Below, one piece after another: positions 1 through 10,259 of a stretch of DNA of 64,000 nt; position 1 is the stretch's first letter, and every line of letters starts with the position of its first letter. Source of the stretch: Sesamum alatum (taxonomy: Eukaryota > Streptophyta > Magnoliopsida > Lamiales > Pedaliaceae); the NCBI GenBank assembly GCA_034509735.1, contig JACGWO010000004.1, forward strand, positions 26,145,395 to 26,209,394, given 5' to 3'. A program made the position numbers and the translations under genes. Under the pieces are notes generated by a model, which saw only the letters and a list, made by a program, of their open reading frames with translations, ran no database searches and was not told the origin of the DNA.

Positions 1-557
1 ATTTTATTTCATTTATAAATATGATTTTACTTAATTACAAACAAAATACTAAATATATTTAAAATAGACTATTTTTCTAACCAATATTTTCCTATACTAT
101 GAAATAATTCAAAATTATCATAAAATGATATTTGATCAAAATTGAATCAATTTAGTCAACCATCCTTACTATATATGGATAGATAATAGATTTGATCAGA
201 TCTTCAACATAAAAAAGTGATATATATAATATATCTCAAGCACCACATGCATAGTTGACTATTATAACATGATATATTAGTATAAAATTTCACATAGTTA
301 TTTTGTCCTTACTATATATGGATAGGTAATAGATTTGATCAGATCTTCAACATAAAAAGTGATATATATAATATATCTCAAGCACCACATGCATAGTTGA
401 CTATTATAACATGATATATTAGTATAAAATTTCACATAGTTATTTTGTGAGGGTTAAATAAAAGAAGTGTTATAACATGACCAAATAGACGATTCAAACA
501 TCATACAGACAGAGCACCGTCTTCTCTTTCACCTCTCTTTGCAACATCGCGCCTAAG
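1..557. other. AT-rich 5' flank and probable promoter of CCD4-A
   Basis: No credible coding sequence is present. The last 50 or so bases before the ATG at 558 resemble the 5' leader of the intact copy CCD4-B just upstream of 31822 (pyrimidine-rich, GTCTTC and CTCTTTC motifs), so this is the original 5' flank of copy A. A TTAAATAAAAG stretch near 454-464 lies about 100 bases before the ATG, the same distance as the TATA-like motif of copy B. The flank contains the tandem duplication listed separately. Confidence 0.6.
163..447. repeat. Two-copy tandem duplication, about 143 bp
   Basis: Unit 1 (163-305) and unit 2 (306-447) are almost identical. They differ by a substitution in GGATAGATAAT versus GGATAGGTAAT and by one A in the A-run after CTTCAACAT. 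The near identity implies a recent duplication. It lies 110-395 bp upstream of the CCD4-A start codon. Confidence 0.95.
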
Positions 558-589
558 ATGGAGACCCTGTCGCCTTCCTCCTTCCTTCC
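558..589 (+). pseudogene. CCD4: Severed 5' end of CCD4-A exon 1 (first 10 codons plus 2 bases)
   Basis: The ATG at 558 begins METLSPSSFL, matching MEVLSSSFLP of copy B. The sequence stops abruptly at 589, where the gypsy LTR begins. The last five bases, CTTCC (585-589), recur at 10255-10259 on the other side of the element. This is the target-site duplication and fixes the insertion point inside codon 11. Confidence 0.93.
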
Positions 590-953
590 TGATGGTGTAT
601 ATTTTGGAAAGAGTAGAGCCTATGCACGTTATCATCAAAGTGGCATGAAAAGCTAAAGAAAGTAAAGAAAACGTGTAAAGCGTAATTCTCATATATAAAA
701 ATTAAAGTTACAAATGGATTCACCCCCTATTTATAGTAATTTTTTGGGGGTGATATTACAATTTAACCCTTTGATCCTAGGGCCTAGAATAGATCTGCCG
801 AGGGCATGATGGTCGTTTCACGCGCCCACTCCTTTTTTAACCTCCATTTCTTAACTTCCTTCAACTTCCTCTTCAACTTTCCTTTGGGGATGCTTGTGTA
901 GTTTTCCATAAGTTGGAGGACCTTTTTTGTAAATAATATTTTTCTTCTCATCA
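590..953 (-). repeat. Gypsy 3' LTR (364 bp)
   Basis: Direct repeat of 9891-10254, with TGATGG at the left end and CTCATCA at the right end. It is the 3' LTR because the element is transcribed on the reverse strand; its outer flank is CTTCC (585-589). Confidence 0.97.
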
Positions 954-956
954 GTA

Positions 957-970
957 GCCCCCCGACTTTC
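957..970 (-). other. Polypurine tract of the gypsy element
   Basis: On the reverse strand GAAAGTCGGGGGGC lies three bases before the start of the 3' LTR. A G-rich tract at this place is the expected primer for plus-strand DNA synthesis. Confidence 0.75.
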
Positions 971-1443
971 AGGAATTTCCTTAGAAACCTGAAAGTCCCA
1001 AGTAACAATCCAACTTTGAATCAACTTCTCTTTGGAACAGACTTCTTTTTTACTCTTCTCATTCCATCCGGGACTCCTTCTTCTCTTCTAACTCTCTTTC
1101 TTTAAACGAATTGTATTTCTGCTAGGACTCTTCTCTTTTGTTACTCCTTCTTCAACTTGGACTCTTCCGTCTTATATAAATAGGAGGCAACATATCCTAA
1201 TTTTTTTCATTGTGCATCCTCTTGCCTTCGTCGTCTCCTCAAAAGAAAAGAAAAAATAAGAATGCCGAAACGCTTTAACTCGGGTATTTAGTCTTTCACC
1301 CTCCCACTGCTTCATTTAATTTTTTGTTCTCTACGTTGGTGTCTCCAAAATATTCCTTCAAAAAATACTCCTTTTATTCATCCAAAAAAAACGAGGTCTC
1401 GATCCTTTTTCTTCCTCCTTCTTTTTTTTAAAACATCTGCGTT

Positions 1444-3655
1444 ATGTCGAACAATTCGAACAACGTCGGGGTCCCGTTGGGGAGGACTTCCACGCCGCCG
1501 AGCCGGGGCCGGGGATGCCCGGCGCGGCGCTGGTCGAGGCAGCCCGCCTCGACCAGAATCTTGGCCGAGGCAGCGCGCCTCGGCCAGATCCTAGCTGAGG
1601 CGAGGGGCCTCGGCCTGGGTCTGGCCGAGGCGCACCTCAGCCAGATTTTGGCCGAGGTGGCGGTCCTCGGCCGGCTCCCGCCCGATGGGCGCCTCCTGCT
1701 CCTTCCGTTTCGGTTGCTCCTTCTGTTCCCGTTATAAATCTAGATTCCTCTCCTCCTTCAGCTTCTCACTTGGGTCCGGATGTCGTGGACTTTGATCACG
1801 AGGTGATCGAAGCGATTCGGAATCTTCCCGCTTGTCCATCGCCTTCTCCAAATCCGTCTTTTGAGTCAAGTTCCCGAGATACTCCCCCACTCTTGTCCCC
1901 ACTTGCAACTGACCTTGTTGACTCTAGTCTAGATGGAACTGAGTCCTCTTCAGCCCCCCACTTAAAATCTCGCTGTCGTATAATGGATGTTGATAGTTGC
2001 CTCTGTCGTGTGAGTTTTGAAGAATTCTGCTCTCCAGAAGCTAGTGTCAACGCTTCCTCCGAGTTTGCCCTCCTGTTGCCTAGTATTGACGATAAGATCA
2101 AATTTCCTCCTCCTGGGTATTTTACCATATATTTGTCATTCTTTTCCTCGGGTTTAACTCTTCCACCTCATCCTCTGCTACTCCAAATCATCACCCGTAC
2201 CACCCTGAGCATTAGCCAGTTTACACCAAACTCCTTTGTAAGTTTTAGAGGGTTCCTTCAACGTTTTGAGGAGCTTGATTTGACCCCCATCACTTGAAGC
2301 CTTTTTCACTTTATTCACTGTCAGGAAGGTTCCCAACGATTCTTCTTACTTCTATTTCTATCCTCGGGGAAATTGCAAGATTCTTGGTGGTAATGTTTCT
2401 TCTAAGGGTCCTTGGAAAGAGAAGTTTTTGTTTGTAAAGGACTCATCTTGGGGATTAACTGCTCCTTGGGGGGAATCATGTTCTGTGTCCGACCCCGTTC
2501 CTGACCTTCGTCTCTCCTTCATTGGGGTTGGGCTGTTCGACAAACTTTTTGACGTCAAAAGTTTAGGGCCTGCCGGTATTTAACTTTCCTGTTTTTACTT
2601 GCCTTGTAAAAAAAATTTTTTTTTGATGTTTTCTCACTTTTTCCTGTGTTGATTTGTTTGCAGGAGGAAAGAAGATCTCCCTCCACGACGTCCATCGTTT
2701 CCGTGACAAAGAGAATGCCTCAAGGTCCCGTCAACCTCCTCCCCCCCCCCAAGGAAGGGAGAGGGCAGTCGCCGTCGCTCGCCTCCTGCCCGAGCCCGGG
2801 ATCCCCCGGGGCCCTCAACTCGTCACAAAGGGCGCTTCTCCCCCCTCCTGAAGGCAATGCCTCCAAACGCCCCCGGGAAGGCGAAGCAGGTCCCCCTCGT
2901 CATGGAGCGGGAAAAGGTCTCTTCACCTATGGGACGAACAGACAGGGAGATATGTCCTCTTTTTGGGATGCGGCAGATGTGGATCTTGCTCATAAAAGAT
3001 CCAGGGATCTAGTGAGTCCCTATGATGTGACACTGCTTGGTGCCCTCCCCACAGTCACCCTCACTCGTCTTATGCAAGGCGAAGCTGCCAGGGTATGTTG
3101 TTTATAATTTTCGTTGATTCTCCATTCTCTATCTTCACGTGTCTCACTGAGGTACATCTCTTTCAGGTTCTCAACTTAGCAGAAGCTACTGAGTGCGGTT
3201 GAATAACTATGAGAAGGAGATAGATCGTCTGAAGGATGCCTTCGATGAAGCGCGAAAAAATTTGGAGCGCTGCCAAGAGGAGCTCAAAGCTGCTTCTTTT
3301 GAAGAACTCAAGTGGAAGGAAAGCTTTAAACCGCGAGGTTACCTCGGGAAGGACCTTCCTGAAGTCAGATGCCGGCAAGGCATACTTGGAGCGTGTGCGT
3401 GGAGACTTCAAGGAGAAATATGTGGACTCAGATGAATTCCACCAAGTTGTTCTTAGCAAGGCCAGCGAGGTGTATGATCAAGTAATCCGGCAATGTCGCG
3501 CCACCTTGAGGAGCAGCGGCCGGTTTGGTGATGAAGACTTCATGTTTCTTGATCCCAGGTTCCTGATGAGCAAGGGGATGAGGATGGCGATGGCGAGAAT
3601 GTTGATGATATGGTCGACGAGGCTCCTGTTGGTGGAAACTTGCCCTCAGTCATAG
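1444..3655 (+). pseudogene. Antisense spliced gene of the gypsy element (aORF), decayed
   Basis: This gene is on the strand opposite to gag-pol, between integrase and the 3' LTR. Exon 1 runs from the ATG at 1444 to about 2575; intron 1 is 2576-2663 and intron 2 is 3093-3166, both GT-AG; exon 3 ends near 3655. The N-terminal part is a Gly/Arg/Pro repeat (about 1530-1730). A middle block at about 2300-2570 has the pattern SKGPWKEKFLFVKDSSWG seen in proteins annotated as putative gypsy-type transposon proteins. The C-terminal exon has a charged, helix-rich, coiled-coil-like stretch (3200-3320). Several frame shifts are needed (near 1738, 2298, the C-run at 2740-2750, 3200 and 3330), so it is not translatable as it stands. 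Similar antisense genes are known in Tat-lineage elements; their function is not established. Confidence 0.75.
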
Positions 3656-3659
3656 AAAA

Positions 3660-4190
3660 GAATTAGTCAATCCTTAAGATTTAGTTACTTGAATTCCTTT
3701 TCGTAGATTTCAAATTTGTTTAGGGTTTATTATTTTTATTAGTACTTTATCTTTATGAATCTAGTTTCCAGTATTGTTTGTTTCTTTCCACCATTAAACT
3801 TTCAATAAAGAATCTTATGTTTATCATATTTCAATATCTTTGTGAGGCGAACCTTGTTTAGATTGTGTTTGAATTTTTTTTTTTTTTTTAGTTAGGGAGG
3901 CAGTCCCTCCCTTTGTAATATCGGGGCAGTCCCCCGGTGAGAAGCAGTCCTTCTCCTTATTGTCATGGGGCAGTCCCCGGTGAGAGGCAGTCCCTCTCTT
4001 TTTTTTGTCTCGGGGCAGTTCCCCGGTGAGAGGCAGTCCCTCTCTTTGTTTCTCTCTCTCTTTTTTCTTTTTTGCAACAAATTAAAACATATAGGTGGTA
4101 AGAATTCGCGAAAAAAAGAAAAATTTCATTATCATACTTGAATTACAAGGGAACATTAAATGACAACCTTCATACAACTTAAAGCAGGAA
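3660..4190. other. Non-coding spacer between antisense gene and integrase
   Basis: This AT-rich spacer sits where the 3' ends of the antisense gene and of pol converge. An AATAAAG motif near 3804 could serve polyadenylation of the antisense gene. It contains the minisatellite at 3897-4055. Confidence 0.6.
3897..4055. repeat. Minisatellite, 42-46 bp unit, about 3.6 copies
   Basis: Units start at 3897, 3939, 3982 and 4028. Each has a GAGAGGCAGTCCCTCTC half and a GGGGCAGTCCCC half, both of which are short palindromes, so the array can also fold into serial hairpins. Confidence 0.85.
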
Positions 4191-4196
4191 AACTTT

Positions 4197-5324
4197 TTAC
4201 ACAAAATACTTCTTCAAGTTAACCACATTCCATGTATGTGGTACTTCTTTTCCATCTACTCTTTGCAGGCGGTATGTTCCTTTCCCCAGAATCTCAATCA
4301 CTTGATATGGCCCGGTCCATTTGGCGTCTAGCTTCCCAATGTTTCCTGTAGCATCAGCCCTCCGTAGAACGAGGTCGCCTACTTGGAAATCTCGATGTCT
4401 GACTTTACTGTTGTAGGCTCTTGCCATCAACGTCTTGTATGCTTCAGTTCTGACATTCGCGCTACTCCTTAGCTCTTCCAAAAAGTCGAGGTCGACTCTC
4501 CTTTCATCTTTGTTGCTCGTCGACTCGTAATACTTCACTCGGAATGTTCTCTTCCCCAATCTCCACTGGGATGACGGCTTCCGACCCATAGACTAGACTG
4601 AAGGGAGTTTCCCCTGTGCTCCGGCGCGGGGTGGTTCGGTATGCCCAAAGTACTCCTGGAAGGTCTTCGACCCAATTGCCCTTGGCCTCTTCTAGTCTTG
4701 TCTTCAAATTCTGGAGGATTATCCGATTGGTCACTTCAGCTTGGCCATTGGATTGCGGCATTGCCACTGACGTGAAGTACTGCTTTATCTTCAATTCTTG
4801 ACACCATTGGCGAATTTAGATCCCTGAAACTGCGTGCCATTGTCCATCACGAAGGCTCTGGGGATGCCGAAGCGACATATGATATTTTTCCAGACGAATC
4901 TGATGACTTCCTTCTCTGTAATCCTACTTAATGGCTCTGCTTCTACCCACTTGGAAAAATAATCCACTGCTACTAGCAAGTATTCTCGCTGGCCAGTTGC
5001 CCGGGAAGCTTCCCTACTATATCCATCCCCCACTGGTCGAAAGGGCAAGGACTCTGCAGGGGTTGCATGTCCGCAGCTGGGACGTGAGCAATATTTTGCG
5101 TGCTCTTGACACTTTCGGCACTTCCTCACTAAAATCCCTGGCGTCTGCTTGCATGGTTGGCCAAAATACCCTTGCCTCAGGGCCTTCTGCGCTAGGGATC
5201 TACCACTTGAGTGATTGCCACAGCTTCCCTCGTGGATTTCCTCAAAACGTACTCTTGCCTTGTCCTTATTTATGCACTTGAGGTATGGCTGCGAGAATCC
5301 TCTTTTATTACAACTCCCCGCCAA
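4197..5324 (-). pseudogene. Gypsy integrase domain of pol, broken
   Basis: Reverse-strand pieces 5324-4791, 4794-4504 and 4589-4197 together cover a retroviral-type integrase, which inserts the cDNA into the host chromosome. The N-terminal HHCC finger is visible (HEGSCGNH, then CRKC). The core has VDYFSKWVE and DNGTQF (the two Asp) and the Glu region SNGQAEVTNR. The C-terminal part has the LVYGSEAVIPVEI and FQVGDLVLRR blocks typical of plant gypsy elements. The three pieces lie in different frames and overlap by a few bases, so at least two frameshifts separate them. Confidence 0.9.
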
Positions 5325-5359
5325 TCAGGGTAAACCTAGCTGCTCTCGCACGGAGTGTC

Positions 5360-6077
5360 CTAACTTGCTTGGGATCCTGGGTTTTTCCCAAATCTTAGAT
5401 ATGCTTCCACCTCCTCCATCCACTCATATGGCGCTCCTTGTGTCATCAGGACTTCACTCTCCTCGTCGTTTACATCCGGGTGCTCTTGGTTCAACAACGT
5501 TATCTTCCTGCTCTTCAGGGGAGCCAATGAACTGGCTAGCTTAGCCAACTGATCTGCTTCTTCATTCTCAGTCCTTAGAATTTGCTCCAAAGTGAATGTG
5601 TCAAACTTCTTCCTTACTTCTTGAATTTTTTGCCAAGTATTTAGCAATCTGCTCTCCCTTGGCCTCAAACTCCCCATTTACCTGCTTGACGACCAGCTGG
5701 GAATCACTGTATACTTTCACATGTTTTGCCCTGCCGCTAAGGCCAACTTCCCTCCTGCAATGAGTGCTTCGTATTCTGCTTCATTATTTGAGGCGGCGAA
5801 CCCAAGGCGGATCGCGTAACGCATTGTGTCCTGATATGGGCTCTTGAGTAATATTCCTGCTCCGCCTCCCTGGGATGTGGAAGAGCCATCCACAAACATC
5901 TTCCAACACCTCTGCTCTTGGATGCCTTCTTCCTCCATCGATTCGGAGATAAAATCTAACCAATGCTTGTGCCTTTATCGCAGGTCTAGGCTGATACGTG
6001 ATTCCATGCTCACTCAACTCTACCGACCATTTCACCATTCTTCCGGATGTGTTGGGATCCGCCAATACCCTCTTCAA
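5360..6077 (-). pseudogene. Gypsy RNase H domain(s) of pol, broken
   Basis: The segment WKMFVDGSSTSQGGGAGILL followed by NNEAEYEALIAG (5938-5717) has the DGS and E motifs of RNase H, which removes RNA from the RNA-DNA hybrid during reverse transcription. The preceding piece (6077-5784) carries the end of the RT-linked RNase H with ADPNTSGRMVKWSVELSEHG. Two frames are used here, and 5677-5360 is the linker to integrase, so there are at least two frameshifts. Confidence 0.85.
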
Positions 6078-6097
6078 GGGTTGATTTGTTAGTACTG

Positions 6098-7377
6098 CTA
6101 TAGGATGTGACTGAAAATAGGGACGCAGCTTTCTCGCCGGGTAACTAGGGCCAAAGCCACATTCTCAATCTGTGCATACCTCTGTTCTGGTCCTTGCAGT
6201 GCCTTGCTAGCATAATATATGGGGCGATGTTCACGCCCTTCTTCCCTCACGAGGACCGAACTGACCGCTCCTTCCGAAACGGACAGGTATATAAACAAGG
6301 CCTCCCCGGGCTCGGGTTTTGTCAGCAGGGGTGGCGAAGTAAGATATTTCTTCAACTCTTCGAAGGCGACTTGACATTGCTCCGTCCAAGTGAAGCCATC
6401 CAACTTCCTTAACACCTTGAACAATGGGAGTCCTCGTTCTGAGGATCTCGAAATGAAGCGATTAAGTGCTGCCATTTGTCCTGTCAGTTTCTGTACTTCT
6501 TTTATCGTCCGGGGAGGCTGCATAGTCATAATGGTCTCAATTTTCTCTGGATTAGCCTCTATCCCCCTCTGAGAAACCATGTATCCAAGGAACTTTCCTC
6601 CCTGAACTCCGAAGGTGCACTTTGCGGGGTTCAGCTTCATCCCATAGTTTCCCAATGTGCGAAAGCATTCCTCGAGGTCAGCTACGTGATCTTCCTTCTT
6701 ACGGCTTTTGACTAGCATGTCATCTATGTACACCTCCATGTTCCGCCCTATTTGCTTTTGGAACATGCTATTTACTAATCTCTGGTATGTAGCTCCCGCA
6801 TTTTTCAGCCCGAAGGGCATCACTCTGTAGCAGTACGTGCCCTGCTCCGTCACAAAGCTCGTTTTTCTTGATTTTCGGGCGCTAGTCGAATTTGATTATA
6901 GCCCTGAAACGCGTCCAAGAAGCTCATCAACTCACATCCTGAAGTCGAGTCAATTAGCGCATCAATCCTCGGCAAGGGATATGAGTCTTTGGGCAAGCTC
7001 GATTTAAATCGGTGAAGTCTATGCACATCCTCCACTTCCCGTTGCTCTTTGGGACAAGGACCACGTTGGCCAACCATTCGGGGTGGTACACTGGTCGAAT
7101 GTAGTCTACTTGGAGAAGCTTCTCGACCTCTTCGCTTATGATCTTGTTCCTCTCTACCCTAAATCCTCTCCTCTTCTGTTTTCACCGGCTTTGCTTTTGG
7201 ATCCACGTTGAGTCTGTGGACCATTACTTCAGGATCTATTCCTTTCATATCGGACAACTTCCATGCAAACGCGTCTACTGATCTTTGCAAAAACTCGACA
7301 ATGACATGTTCTATTTGCTCGTTTAGCAGCGACCCTACATTTAACGCCTTCTTAGGGTCACCCAGGAGCTCAACCAT
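6098..7377 (-). pseudogene. Gypsy reverse transcriptase domain of pol, broken
   Basis: Pieces 7377-7159, 7077-6850 and 6853-6098 make up the RNA-directed DNA polymerase. Visible motifs are FLDAFQGYNQIRL (first catalytic Asp), VMPFGLKNAGATYQRL, and the catalytic box YIDDMLVKS near 6720, followed by the connection and RNase H region (YYASKALQGPEQRY). One stretch near 7080-7160 reads only with a frame change. The longest uninterrupted part is 251 codons. Confidence 0.93.
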
Positions 7378-7387
7378 CTTGATCTCC

Positions 7388-8123
7388 TCAAAAGCTTTCT
7401 ATTCTCTCTTCCTCCACCTTCTTCTTTTTGGCTTCTCTCCTGGTTTCTTCTGTTTGCTCCTCCATGGAGCTCCTCTTTCCCAACTCTCTCTCTCGGGTTT
7501 CCTTTTCGGTCAACCCAGCACTGCTTCCTTCGCCATTCCTCTCACGGCATTCTACTGATGATTTCAGCGTGCTGGCATAACACTCCTGGGCTTGTTTTCT
7601 GTCTCCCACCATCTCTCCCACTCCTTCTGGTGTGGGGAATTTCACTTTCATGTGATAAGTGGATATCACGGCTTGGAAGAGATTCAAGCTTGGCCTCCCC
7701 AAGATAGCATTGTAGGCCGAAGGTGCATCCACCACCAAGAAACTTTACAAACCTGGTCACACGCTTGGAATATGACCCAATCGAAATTGACAAAGTGGCT
7801 TCCCCTAAAGGCACGACCACATCTCCGTTGAAGCTAGTCAAGGGGGTATTGACGGGCGTGAGCTGTACGTTGTCAATCCTCATCTGGGAAAAAGCCTTGT
7901 AAAACAGGATGTCAGCTGAACTCCCGCTGTCAATCAGAATTTTCCTCACCCAGAAGTTCGATACTGACGCTGCCACCACAATTGCCTCGTTGTAGGAGGG
8001 AAAATTCCCCTCCAAGTCCTGATCATTAAATGTTATTTCCCCCTCGAGACATGCTCGAGGCACTCCCTTGAGCTCACTGCAGGCTACTTGGTTAGAAACA
8101 TTTCCTGTTGCTCTGGCGGCCAC
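7388..8123 (-). pseudogene. Gypsy aspartic protease region, broken
   Basis: The retropepsin active site is visible as ILIDSGSSADILF at about 7930-7890 (DSG triad), followed by the LTSFNGDVVVPLGEATL block. This protease would cut the Gag-Pol precursor. The frame changes between 7542 and 7738, where the LGRPSLNLFQAVIST block typical of plant gypsy proteases reads in another frame (7738-7388). Confidence 0.9.
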
Positions 8124-9850
8124 CTTCCTAGCTCGTCCTGAATCTCCTCCCGCCGGGCTCCAGAAATGACTCCAATGACTCCAGCTGTCAGGAGGTTATC
8201 TTTTTTCTCATGATCCTCTTCCTCCTTATCTCTTATCTCAAGGCGGGGCGTCGGCCGCTTATTTTCTCGGGTGACCTCTCGAGGTCCCTGTTTCATTTTG
8301 GCCACGAATGCCTTCAGGTATCCGCGTCTGATGAGTTTCTCAATCTCTATTTTCAAATGGCGACATTCCTCTGTGCTATGGCCTCGATCGTTATGGAAGT
8401 GACAGTACTCCTCAGACTTCATTCTATGGGGATTATCGTTCATCGGATAGGGCCATCTCAGAAGCCCTTGCTGTTCAGCTATTGCGAGAATCTGGACTCG
8501 CGGAGCGTTCAATGGGGTATACTTCACTAACTCCCCCGATATTGGTGGCTTCCTTTCTCGTCGGATTCCCTCCGACTTGGGAGGAAATCTCCTTTCTTCT
8601 TCATCAGCTTTCCTTTTAAGGGGATTTGTCGGTCGTAATCCCACTGTTTTCCTAAATCCGAATGTACTTCTCTACACGAAGTAATAGCTCCTCCTGAGTC
8701 ATTGGGGGCTTCCCTGCTATCGATTCCTTGAAATGCCCTCTTCTTAGGTTTTGCTGCATAATGCTGGCCAAGAGCTCAGGATTCACGTGAGGGACTTCTA
8801 GCACTACTTCCTAGAAGCGCTGCACATATTCTCTCAAAACTTTCATTCTCCCGCTGGACTATAGTAAACAAGTTTGATGCGGTCTTTGGGTACCGCCTGT
8901 TGATCGAGAAGTGGTGCAAGAAGCGCTGCGAAAGCTGTTCAAATGACTCGATAGTCCCGGGTGGCAGCTGGTTTAAACCATGCCATGGCTTTTCCTGAAA
9001 GGGTAGTGCGAAATAACTTGCAATATGCACGTTGCTGATGTCCAGCAGGTCGGCTCTGGCCATAAAGTGGTCGAGGTGATCCTGAGGGTCTCCTACTCCG
9101 CTATACTGGGTCAAACTTGGAATCTTCACTCCTAGATGAATAGCTTCTGCCAAGATGTGGGGAGCGAATGGGCTCCTTCGAAGAGACGCCACTGTCAAAG
9201 GTCGCGCCGGATAACCCGTATGCCTCAGTGAGTTAGGGAAGGCATGCAGGGGAGGGGCTTCTCTCTCGTCATATCCCCCTCCTTGTGCTGGCGGCCTCCC
9301 CCCTCGAGGGGGGATAAAATTGTCTTCTTGCCCTCCATGTGATGGATGAAGGAAATAATTTTCATCTCCTCCCGCTCCCCGTGGGGGTGAAGGATAAAAG
9401 ACGTCCTCGGCTGCGTTGCCCTGCTGTTGACCTCTTCCTTGAAGTCCATGCCTTCAAAAGCCTCCTCAGGCCTCTGCTCTCTTGCGTGTGCCTCATGTCC
9501 CCTCCCAAGATGGTGAAGGGGTTGTGGGGGTGCTGCTTGTCCAGCGATATACTGACCCACGGCCCTCGCGGCAGCCTGAGCTAATTCCTCTTCTATCATC
9601 TGTTGAAGGCCTCTTGAGTAATCTGGATGACTGGTTGAGGTGGCGGGACCTCAACCTCCTCGTGCCTTGCTTCCTCTCGGCTTCGTGGTGGAGGACTCTC
9701 CACGGCGCGGCCTTGCTCCTCCCCTTGGTCCTCCATCCTCTGAACTGGTGCTGGTGGATTCGCCAGGGCATGGCCTTGCTCCACTTTCTCTCATCTGCTA
9801 GGGTCCTCTTGCCCTACATTCACGCTTCTCGCCCTTGATCTGGTGTTCAT
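8084..9850 (-). pseudogene. Gypsy gag, broken
   Basis: The likely start codon is at 9850 (MNTRSRARS), 20 bases after the primer-binding region. Pieces 9784-9596, 9599-9225, 9198-8776 and 8644-8084 follow. The central piece has the retrotransposon gag fold pattern (WHGLNQLPPGTIESFEQLSQ, then RFLHHF and VQRENESFERI). The C-terminal piece has a Cys/His cluster (YCHFHNDRGHSTEECRHLK) in place of a classical CCHC knuckle, common in Tat-lineage Gag. An early in-frame TGA near 9793-9791 replaces an expected CGA. Gag would form the particle that packages the RNA. Confidence 0.85.
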
Positions 9851-9869
9851 CTTCGATGCCTAGACTCCT

Positions 9870-9887
9870 TTCCCACAAACGGCGCCA
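9870..9887 (-). other. Primer binding site (tRNA-Asp type)
   Basis: Three bases inside the 5' LTR, the reverse strand reads TGGCGCCGTTTGTGGGAA. This resembles the sequence complementary to the 3' end of plant tRNA-Asp used by many gypsy elements. It confirms that 9891-10254 is the 5' LTR. Confidence 0.8.
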
Positions 9888-9890
9888 AGC

Positions 9891-10254
9891 TGATGGTGTA
9901 TATTTTGGAAAGAGTAGAGCCTATGCACGTTATCACCAAAGTGGCACGAAAAGCTAGAGAAAGTAAAGAAAACGTGTAAAGTGTAATTCTCATATATAAA
10001 AAGTAAAGTTACAAATGGATTCACCCCTTATTTATAGTAATTTTTTGGGGGTGATATTACAATTTAACCCTTTGATCCTACGGCCTAGAATAGATCTGTC
10101 GAGGGCATGATGGTCGTTTCACGCGCCCACTCTTTTTTTAACCTCCATTTCTTAACTTTCTTTCAACTTCCTCTTCAACTTCCCTTTGGGGATGCTTGTG
10201 TAGTTTTCCATAAGTTGGAGGACCTTTTTGTAAATAATATTTTTCTCCTCATCA
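9891..10254 (-). repeat. Gypsy 5' LTR (364 bp)
   Basis: Same sequence as 590-953 apart from about a dozen substitutions and two one-base indels. Its outer flank CTTCC (10255-10259) completes the target duplication, after which CCD4-A exon 1 resumes. Transcription from this LTR runs away from the downstream CCD4 part. Confidence 0.97.
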
Positions 10255-10259
10255 CTTCC

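Larger units (their letters stand above)
590..10254 (-). mobile_element. Complete Ty3/gypsy retrotransposon, Tat-like, with antisense gene
   Basis: Terminal repeats of 364 bp (590-953 and 9891-10254) begin TG and end CA and are flanked by identical CTTCC duplications. Read on the reverse strand the order is LTR, tRNA-Asp-like primer site, gag, protease, reverse transcriptase, RNase H, integrase, a 3-kb region carrying a forward-strand gene, polypurine tract, LTR. The order PR-RT-RH-INT defines Ty3/gypsy. The primer site TGGCGCC..., the G-rich tract before the 3' LTR, the gag knuckle style and the long post-integrase region with an antisense ORF fit the Tat lineage of plants (Grande and Retand are known examples). 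All coding parts are broken by stops or frameshifts. By eye the two LTRs differ at about a dozen positions plus two one-base indels, roughly 3%, so insertion is fairly recent. Confidence 0.95.

Noticed and set aside
9339..9838. Forward-strand frames within the gypsy gag region
   Set aside because: They lie opposite gag and do not continue the antisense gene, which ends near 3655.
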